From assembly GCA_905221605.1 (NCBI GenBank), contig CAJNDS010002186.1, positions 255,001-319,000 on the forward strand: a DNA stretch of 64,000 nucleotides. Reading direction: 5' to 3'. Below are positions 56,614 to 64,000 of this stretch, piece by piece. The stretch's first letter is position 1, and every line of letters starts with the position of its first letter. The stretch comes from Symbiodinium natans (lineage: Eukaryota; Sar; Dinophyceae; Suessiales; Symbiodiniaceae). The position numbers were made by a program, and so were the translations under genes. Under the pieces are notes generated by a model. The model was given only the letters and a program-made list of their open reading frames with translations, was not told where the DNA came from and ran no database searches.

Positions 56614-57138
56614 CTGGGCACAAAAGCTGCAATCTTCTTACCGTTCTTGATGAGCTGTACCCGGCAACACCTCAACGCATGCGACGAATGACGGGCGCAA
56701 GGTTTGTTGCTGAGGCAGGCAAGACAGGGCCAGCGCTTGCGGATAGCTGAGTTCGGCTGCTTTGCCTGATGAATCTCGCATCCAACATGCTGCACGCACA
56801 GGAACGGGTCCACCTCGATGCCGATCTTCTCCACCACGATACCCTTGGCATGAGACCTGGCCAAGCAGCAGCATGAACTGATGATAATTGTTTTTGCTAT
56901 CTCGGTCTCCCACGTTCCACCGAAAGGGTTGCACTTGTACTTGGTACCCAAGTTGGCTTTCTTGTAATCCTGAATACACAGATACACGCTTCCATACACT
57001 TCCACACAGGCATGAGAGAAGCTTTTCGCGAGCCACTTTTGTCACGTTCACATTCACGTTGGCAGTCCTTGTCTGCCCAGAGCGCCTCCCTCCGGTGCAC
57101 CCGCATCTTACGAGCACAGCGGATTCCACGTGGCTTAC
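56614..57138 (-). CDS. RPS23: Ribosomal protein uS12 (RPS23), five 5' exons
   Basis: Small-subunit ribosomal protein at the decoding centre. Exons on -: 57068-57138 [18 protein letters not shown] to WADK, starting inside the codon after Met; about 56917-56969 [18 protein letters not shown]; 56814-56856 [14 protein letters not shown]; 56737-56765 [10 protein letters not shown]; 56614-56670 [17 protein letters not shown]. Introns are 48-98 nt; donors include GA (57067), GT (56813) and GC (56736, 56613). The second exon's donor could not be fixed. The start Met must come from an upstream exon that I did not identify. Unusual residues are the Cys pair in KCCRVQ and VPRDG where most eukaryotes have VPNDG. 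The remaining exons are at 48.75-48.97 kb. Confidence 0.95.
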
Positions 57139-57149
57139 CTGAGACATTC

Positions 57150-60100
57150 ACGTACATTCACATTCACCAACCCCCCTCCGCCCCCCTTTGAAGGTTGCTC
57201 CCCTTCATTTTGCGGAGGCTTATCAATGGCCACTCCCAAGACTGCGTGGTTGCAAGGTCATTGGCATCCGGAATCGGAATGGCACATTGGTCAACAAAAG
57301 GAGCGATCTGCTGAGAACTCAGCTGGCCCCAGACCCTGGCCTCCTGTCGTGGGCCTCAAAACTTGAGGCCAAGCCTTTTTGCCCTTGACCCCTGAACCCA
57401 CCCACCCTGGACATGATGGTCCGAGACGTCAACCGCTACAACCGCTACAACAAACACCAACAGCTCCGTGGCACCTTTGGCTTCTTCGAACCCGCGTTCT
57501 ATGTTTGATCAGCAACCAGCACCTTCGACTGCTGCCTCTCCCTCATCTTGGAACGACAACGCGACATGTTAGTTTCATCTTGGAACGACACGCGACATGT
57601 TAGTCACTTTTTTTGTTGTGCTACAACAGGGGACATCTATGGACCCCTTGGATCCCCAACAAACATCCTCCCAGGTCTTTCCAGTCCACAAGCGGAACGG
57701 ACCTCGTGTATTCGGTGGCTGGGGCCCCCTTCAGGATCCCTAAAGCTCCTAACATGAGCCACCGGCCACCGGATTGCGCTGGCGAGGTCGTGAGCTTGAG
57801 TCATGAGTCATTGAGCCATCAGATTGAGCCACGGGATTGAGCCACTCACCCTAGGGCTATTTCCCGTAGAGCCCAAGCCCAAAAGCCCTGAATTCTCAAC
57901 CCGAAGTCTTCCTGTAAACAAACCCTCAATGGTGTTCCAGACGTTCGGGCGGGTGGAGGCGGTCTCGCAGCATTTCCAATCATGTCGAGTTCGAGTTCAA
58001 AGCCTATGGAGCCGTGCACATCGCGATGTGGCATGTGTGGCATGTGCATGTCTTGCGGAGCCGCGCAAAGCAAGACCTGTTATGCACTGGTGGGACGTGG
58101 GGATGAAATCAGCTGTCATGGGCTGCCGGCCCATCGTCCACTACCTTCTCAATGAGCCTCGGAAACGCATGCAACTGGATATGAGTACCGAATACCCAAG
58201 CATGTCTCAAGCACGTTTCACACTTGTCTCAGCCTCAAGATACTTTCAGCTCAGTGTCTCCACTCCTTTCAGTTCGGTTTTCTCTTAGCTTTTTTACATT
58301 CTTTCTTTTGTTCTCTGGGCCTCTGGGTACCCCCACGTCGCGCACCGCGCTCCGGGCAAGCACAGCGCTCCGAGCCGTGGGATCGGTTCCGCTGTGGGCC
58401 AACACAGATTTGCAGGAGCTGTGGTTTGGGTCAACAGTTGAAACCCGTGTCTTTGTGCAGTGTGCGACACTTCTGAATGTTGCCGGTATCTTTTGCCCGA
58501 GAGAAACAGCTTCCCCCCCCCTGCAATGCTCTTTGCCTTCCGAATTGCGCCGACGCAGAACATACTCACGCTTACCCGGTCAGAACGCTGCCTCACTTCT
58601 GCTGGCCAGCTCCTCCCTCCAGCTTGTCTTCCGCGTACTGTTGCAGAAACTGTCAACTGCATGCTCTTGCTAAGATTTCCCAACAAACCGCATGACCGAT
58701 GACCAAACTGAACATGCGGAGGCGAATTATGAGGTAAATCAGCGCATGACTGCGAGCATCTGTAGATCTACTCCTGTCCCAGGAGTGATCTCTAATCTAA
58801 GCATCGAAGCAAAACCGCGAACGCAATCCAAATCCATTGCATTGCTGAGGCAGATCATGGCACAGCTTATTCGACTTAGTTGCATTACTTTAGCCTCGCA
58901 GGCATCTTGCCAGTGTTTCATGAGAAGTTCAAGTTTCTACACAACAACGCACGTGGCTGGAAGGCTTTCCACTACTCCTAATCCACCTTTCCCGTAACTA
59001 TGCGCCGGTATTCATCATGAGACAGATGTTGTCGCCTTTCAGCAAGATACGACCTCGGCAATGTCGCTTGTGAAAAAAATATGCGGTGAGCTTCATTGAG
59101 GCACATACCGATCGCACGGCGAGTCTTCTTCTTGACCATGATCTCCTCATCATATCCAACACCAAAGCACTATGCTGCCTAGGCTGTGCTGGCTATGCTG
59201 GCAGGCAAACTCTTGGACCGGACAATCATTGCGATCATTGGTCTGACAACAGTTTTGGAGGCTGAGAGCAAGCGGAGGCCATCGAGAGGCCGCGGTGCCG
59301 GTCTGGACTTTCCATGAAGGACATGTTCGCAGAGGACCAGCCAACGAAGGAGAGTGCTGAGTCTCTGTGCCCCTGCGCATGTTACCTCCTCACTTCCTTA
59401 ACAACCCTTTGGTCCAGCTTTACTACATGAGGGATCTTGTCTCATGAAATCTTGTCTCACTAAGGCTGCCTTCCACAACACGCCTCTCTCCAAAAAAGAA
59501 CCACGGTTCAGTTGTCTGACTCTATTTGCAGCCCCTGACTTCTTATGAACAGTCGTTTAGAAAAAGGGTTAGCCTGTCCTCTGCATCATCTATGACGAGG
59601 TTCATGTACCTCAAATGGAGACAGGCTCGCGGGAATGATACATGGAGTGACATAGAGCTTTGCACCTGCTGCACAACGATACCCGAGATCGTCACTCGTC
59701 GAAGCCCAAGATTCGGCCTTCAATCCGCAAGTCCGATTGCTCGTGCAGCCAGACCTCAGCGAGGAAAAGAGGTCAGGGCGAAGCGCACGGCAGGAAAACT
59801 GGGAGGCTGAACAAGAAACCCACCTGAACACGAGACCGATTCTGCAAGTACCTGAAGATCTGATTGATGGGGAGGGTCCTGCGGCACAGACAAGATCACC
59901 TTCGCAGAGACATGGGTACACAGTCACAAGGCATGGTCATGATCTTCTGAAGCTTCTTGTTGCTGATCGCCATGGCTGCAACTGGCTGTAGCCGATTGGT
60001 GGGTCAATGCAATACGGCTTCTTTGGCTTCAGCTTGAGACCGGCAGCGGAAAGGACCATCGACGCTACAGCAACACGTTTTTGTCGCGAGAAGTCCTCAA

Positions 60101-60760
60101 CCCTTGTGCAGGGCCAGCACTCCTCCAGAGTCCCTCCAAGCTTTGTCTGCCCATTGACTCAAATTTCATCACGGCATGCAAACGTAGCACGCATCTACCC
60201 TGGCTGCCAAGCATCCAACGCATGTTTTGCGAATGGAGTTGCCGTCGAACTCACAACCCCCGGCAAAAGCAGTTTAGAGAGGGTTCGGAATGGATCTGCG
60301 TTTCACCCTGAGGCCTGCGAAAAATTTGAACAGCTGAGGTTTGAAAACAAACGACTTTTTTCATTTTAGAAACCGGAAAATCTTTTGTTAAAAACCCAAT
60401 CTGCTCTTGCTTCCTCACACTCGAGAGATTCTAAAACTTCGCGAGTTCGCAAACATTTAGCTGGCAAATTCAGGCTATACAGAACTCTTCGGTGGGGGTG
60501 GGGGTTATTGAGAGTTGGCTGGTGATTGAAAGCAACTCACAACTCGAGAGTGTACCATCATACCATCATAAGCTACGGGAACATCTTGGAACACAGATTG
60601 ACGTTATGTATGTTATGTATGGAAAATCGATTAGCATAATCTCGGAGATTTGATTACCATTTTGTTTTGCATCGCCAGCATGTCAGGAGTTGACTCCATT
60701 TCCAGGCCTGGTTGGCTTCACGAAGCCTCATTCATGAAGAGGGAATGCTTGTTCGAATGC
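57150..60760. other. Long stretch without supported genes
   Basis: Should contain the RPS23 start exon, but I could not identify it. A tandem TTGGAACGACAxCGCGACATGTTAGT appears twice near 57550-57605. The minus-strand segment at about 58739-58921 (CEAKVMQLSRISCAMICLSN) is too weak to call. No RNA gene was seen. Confidence 0.3.
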
Positions 60761-60769
60761 CCAAACCTA

Positions 60770-61260
60770 GGTTTCAATCCCCAGGCCTGAAAGCTTTAGT
60801 AACCATATAGGGTTGAAAGGTTTTAATGCCTAAGGTTTGGGCATTTATTCCTTCAGCGCGTTTTACCCTAAACCCTACATGCTTTCAGGCTTCAGCAAAA
60901 CAGTAAAGGGGTTAAATCCCTGAGGGCTTGGGCTTACGTTCCAAACCGTATAGGGCTAACCCCGATACGGTCGATGAACCCTTGAAAAACCTTAAGCCTT
61001 TAAGCCCTATAGGGCTTAAAGGTTTTGAACCTAAACCTACAAACCTATAGCAGTTCAAGGTAACCTAGCCCTATAGGGGCGCTATGGGGTTTGAGGCTTA
61101 AACCAGTTGGAATGCCCCAACCTGGGTTCAAATCCCCAGACCTTAAACCTTCAAAAGCGTTGTAGGGTTTCAGGGTTTTATCATGCCTAGACCTCAGGTT
61201 CCAAGGCCTGGGCGTGTACAGCTTCAGCGCCTTTGGGTTTAACACCTTCGAACCTTTTAG
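60770..61260. repeat. CCCTATAGGG-palindrome and TTTAGGG-like repeat field
   Basis: Repeated words GCCCTATAGGGC, AGCCTTTAAGCCC, CCTAAACCTAC and TAGGGTTTCAGGGTTTT. At about 60866-60879 ACCCTAAACCCTAC matches two units of the TTTAGGG telomere repeat. The field looks like a decayed satellite seeded by telomere-like sequence. Confidence 0.7.
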
Positions 61261-61439
61261 GCCACATCATATACATATGTATATATATGTTATGTATATA
61301 TGTTTTCACAACTTACTTTCATGTCGGTGTATAGATACTACCATACATCTGCAAGCCGAAACGCAAACGAGATGCCGCATCAACTTCGCAGCCCGCTGAA
61401 GCCCAAACGCATCCGCCAGTGAAGAAACCCTAACGGGTC

Positions 61440-61645
61440 TGTTTTTGACTGTGTTTTAAGGGTCTGACCACCTCTGCTGCTCAGGGCCTAGCGGGTTTCG
61501 GGGAACTGTGTGTGACTGTGCAGTAGCAAGGTCTGGCGACCGTTGCTGCTCAGTGCCTAACGCAGTGTGTGACTGTGTTGTAGCAAGGTCGGGTGACCAT
61601 TGCAGTGTGTGACTGTGTTGTAGCAAGGTCGGGTGACCATTGCTG
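61440..61645. repeat. 40-bp tandem repeat, two exact and two diverged copies
   Basis: The unit CAGTGTGTGACTGTGTTGTA plus 20 more bases ending GGTGACCATTG occurs exactly at 61563-61602 and 61603-61642. Diverged copies with TGACTGTG and GGTCTGxCxACC precede it at about 61448-61540. Confidence 0.93.
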
Positions 61646-61898
61646 TGAAAACCTCGGCTGCGCCACCTGAGATGATGTTTTTTTGGCCAGGAACCAATGA
61701 TTTTGGACTGCCCTAGGCCGAAGCCAATTGTGTTACGCACTGCAACAAGCAACAAGAGGTCTTTGCTGTTGTTGTGCGGAAATGTTCGTGCGATGTGGGG
61801 CCCCACGTTTCTCGATTGAATGTTTATTCGACCCCAATTTACCGGAATCGCCCCAGTTCCTGCTACAGGTCGTTGCCGGACATTCTAGCTCTTGCGGT

Positions 61899-62028
61899 CC
61901 TCCTTGTCGCAGGTGATCTCGTAAGCACGCTACGGTCCGCCAATTCCTCAAGTGACGCCAGCGGAGTGGCACGCTATCGTTTTCCCCTCCCCGTCTGCAT
62001 TGCTTGCCACTGCCCTCCTTGTCGCAGG
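61899..62028. repeat. 15-bp direct repeat, 115 bp apart
   Basis: CCTCCTTGTCGCAGG at 61899-61913 and 62014-62028. Both end in CAGG, like splice acceptors. The second precedes a small open frame. Confidence 0.75.
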
Positions 62029-62030
62029 CA

Positions 62031-62159
62031 ATGGCTGCTGTACCAGAAGAAGACGAAATTGCAAAACAAAGTTGCCACCTGGCCGACATACCACCGGATG
62101 CCTTGGATGGCTTATGCTTCCAAAAAGCGCATGGCCAGAATCGATTGACATGCAACTGA
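62031..62159 (+). CDS. Very small plus-strand ORF, 42 aa, candidate
   Basis: ATG at 62031, right after GCAGGCA, to TGA at 62157-62159. It reads MAAVPEEDEIAKQSCHLA, then DIPPDALDGLCFQKAHGQN. It has an acidic start and balanced composition. It may be an exon rather than a whole gene, as an acceptor-like CGCAGG is just upstream. No family is recognised. Confidence 0.27.
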   Translation: MAAVPEEDEIAKQSCHLADIPPDALDGLCFQKAHGQNRLTCN

Positions 62160-62249
62160 TGAAAAAAGACTTGGTAATCAATATTATTCAGAAGAATAAC
62201 ACCCCGCACTCAATCAAAAGGTAAGTATACCTTCATACCTGCACGCGGC

Positions 62250-62285
62250 GGTGCCGGGGCGGGGGGGGGAGGGGGCGGGGCGGGG
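62250..62285. repeat. G-rich block
   Basis: GGGGCGGGGGGGGGAGGGGGCGGGGCGGGGCG-like run on +, with G-quadruplex potential. Confidence 0.8.
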
Positions 62286-62357
62286 CGTTTTTTGCTTCTC
62301 AAAACATGCGACCATGATGTTTGAAGTTTCTGTCCAGGACAACTCGCGTTCCGGCTG

Positions 62358-62460
62358 GATTAACCCTAACCGTAAGCTGGGTCAGGGTTGGGTTGGGTTC
62401 ACCCCACCCCCAACCCCACCTGACATCAGGGTTGGAGTTAACCCTAACTCTAACCCCAAC
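62358..62460. repeat. Telomere-like TAACCC / GGGTTGGG fragments in both orientations
   Basis: TTAACCCTAACCG at the left, GGGTTGGGTTGGGTT next, then TTAACCCTAACTCTAACCCC at the right. The two orientations could fold back. They resemble degenerate interstitial telomeric repeats. Confidence 0.65.
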
Positions 62461-62635
62461 TTCTTTCCCTTTCCTCACCCTCACTCCCTTCTTCAGCCCT
62501 CCATTCTACACGGGGAGAGGCGTGGGCGCAACAACAGGCAAATGGGGGGGGCTGCTGCGCCCCCAACCCCCCCGCCCCGCCATGAAAACAGTGGTCGAAT
62601 TTAAAATCATTCTCCTGATACTCCTCCAATGATTT

Positions 62636-63130
62636 CGGAAAATGAGCACAAGAAACAAAATCAACAAACGAGGGGTGGAATTTTGATGAATTCTCTACTA
62701 TGATGTTCGAAGAAATTCTCTACTTATTCTTTGTTTTTCGAACATTGTTCTCGAATAATGAGCACAAAGAAAAACAGGAAACAAAGGTAGTGGAATTTAA
62801 ATAAATTCTCTGCTCCTTTGATCTTCAAATAACTTCTCTGCTTATTCTGCTTTCCGAAGAAATACAAGAAACAAAAACCAAGAAACGAGAGGGATGGAAT
62901 TTAGACTAATTCTCTGCTTCTCGGCTTCTTCTCGGGCTTCTCGAACAATGAACACAAGAAACAAACAAGAAACGAGGAATTTAGACTAATTCTCTTATCC
63001 CCTGCCTTCGAAAAATGAACACAAGAAACAAAAGAGAAACTTGGGGAAAACTTTAGAAGAATTCTCGGCATTTCTACTTTAACTTCTCTCGTTTTCGAGT
63101 AACAAACACAAGAAAAAACAAGAAAAACGG
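62636..63130. repeat. Degenerate tandem repeat, approx. 85-125 bp unit, 5-6 copies
   Basis: Each copy contains AATGAxCACAAGAAACAAA, then an AACGAGG-like word, GGAATTTxGAxxAATTCTCT, then a C/T-rich CTTCTC part. Copies begin at about 62638, 62757, 62860, 62948, 63015 and possibly 63108. AT-rich compared with the rest of the window. Confidence 0.8.
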
Positions 63131-63209
63131 GGCCTAGCTGTGTATGGTTGTAGCAACAGCCATGCGCGGGGTCAAAGCTTTGGGTGCAAGAAACCAGTCA
63201 TGCCTTCAG

Positions 63210-63777
63210 TCAGGTCCTTGGGTTGAGTCTGACATGAACCCTGAGGCAGGAAGTCAGTCTTGTTCTATGGCAAGTTGTGACGTGGACGGTGAAGCCAGGC
63301 AGACGTAGACTGTATTCCTTTTTCTCGGCCTTGAAGACCTCGGCAACCTCCTCCACGAGTACTTCGCTGAGCGAGTTGCGAAGGGCTTGCGACACCTTGG
63401 AAGCACAAACATGGACCCTACGGACTGTGTCTGGGCACTTTTTTCGGCCAACAAATCAGGCTCCGACGTGGCAGACATGGCGCAAAAAGGAGAATATGTG
63501 GAGAAGCTAAATTCCACCCTACCAAGCAGCGCACGGATGAGCTTGGACACCTCCGGCCGCGCACCGGCCGGCCGCGCCTGCGCCCCGCAACGAATGTGAA
63601 GCCTCTCGCATCGCCAAAAATGAACCCGATTGGTGAAAGACCAATGTGTACCTTGACGTTCTGCCTGAAGGCGCGAAGTGCTTCAGAGACGGTCAGCGAC
63701 CATTGATTCGTATGGCAGGCATGCCCCAGCTTCGCCGCTCCGGTTGACACAGGTCCTCGCCAGAAGCAGAAGAACAC
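63210..63777 (-). CDS. Exon-like segments of an unrecognised gene
   Basis: About 63600-63777 on - reads WSLTVSEALRAFRQNVKVHI followed by GLSPIGFIFGDARGFTFVAG. About 63270-63395, in another frame, reads SQALRNSLSEVLVEEVAEVF then KAEKKEYSLRLPGFTVHV. Both are strongly protein-like. The order fits two exons of one gene running off neither edge. No family is recognised. Confidence 0.42.
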
Positions 63778-63904
63778 CTCTTGCGTCCTTCACCCTTGAG
63801 GGGACGACCGGTGGTATAATACTGACATTGGCGTGCGGTGATTGCGTGGCGGGTTTCCTGCACCTGTCCTTTCATAACTTTGTAAATTGCAAAGGGTGAA
63901 TCCA

Positions 63905-64000
63905 GTCCTGATAAAGGGGTTTCCGCAGGGTTTCCGTTCATGTTTGTTAAGCTTCTGGAGGGTTTCCCTGGGTTTCCCTACAGTTTCGCGAGGGTTTCCG
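63905..64000. repeat. AGGGTTTCC repeats at window edge
   Basis: GGGTTTCC occurs at least five times with variable spacers up to the last base, so the array probably continues. AGGGTTT is a rotation of the TTTAGGG telomere unit. Confidence 0.75.

Noticed and set aside
61045-61245. Minus-strand ORF over the telomere-like field
   Set aside because: Composition follows the repeat words; not a gene.
1-64000. tRNA, rRNA, snRNA genes or riboswitches
   Set aside because: None could be recognised by eye. A covariance-model search would be needed to exclude small RNA genes.

Overview
The window looks like nuclear DNA of a dinoflagellate, most like a Symbiodiniaceae-type genome. Evidence: protein families are split into very short exons by short introns (about 48-100 nt) whose donors are GC or GA as often as GT. 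Short direct repeats often straddle intron ends. Every gene recognised by homology lies on the minus strand, as expected for unidirectional dinoflagellate gene clusters. There is no bacterial-style dense coding, operon, CRISPR array or rRNA. All family calls were made by eye from motifs; no search was run.

Layout. 0.2-4.1 kb: minus-strand exons with repeated NTxWA motifs (helical-repeat, RAP/FASTK/OPR-like). 4.7-8.8 kb: a DDX56/Dbp9-like DEAD-box RNA helicase, traced through about 14 exons from the Q-motif region through motifs I, Ia, II and III into the second RecA domain. 9.6-10.2 kb: exons of a multi-pass membrane protein. 10-24 kb: mostly non-coding with minisatellites and scattered unassigned exon-like ORFs. 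24-27.3 kb: a larger unrecognised multi-exon gene. 28.4-38.9 kb: a pyrimidine-rich island (on +) holding a (TTC)41 microsatellite, a 4.8-kb frameshift-ridden Pro/Gln/Glu-rich minus-strand reading frame, a poly-C block, and a non-LTR (LINE-type) retrotransposon with coiled-coil ORF1, APE-like endonuclease and reverse transcriptase. A 100-N assembly gap inside a (CT)n run lies just beyond its 5' side.

39.8-40.05 kb: two exons of an aspartyl/asparaginyl beta-hydroxylase-family domain. 41-48 kb: repeats and weak exons. 48.75-57.14 kb: ribosomal protein uS12/RPS23, with five tightly packed exons at 56.6-57.1 kb and the last two exons 7.6 kb away at 48.75-48.97 kb; other exon-like ORFs lie in the interval. 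60.7-64 kb: an unusual repeat field with TTTAGGG-like telomeric fragments, CCCTATAGGG palindromes, a 40-bp tandem repeat, a degenerate approx. 85-125-bp repeat and GGGTTTCC repeats at the edge.

The assigned genes are RNA- and translation-related (helicase, RPS23, possibly organellar RNA-binding repeats) but show no operon-like relationship. The two points most worth following up are the split RPS23 and the paired frame-broken reading frames of the 29-38.6 kb island.
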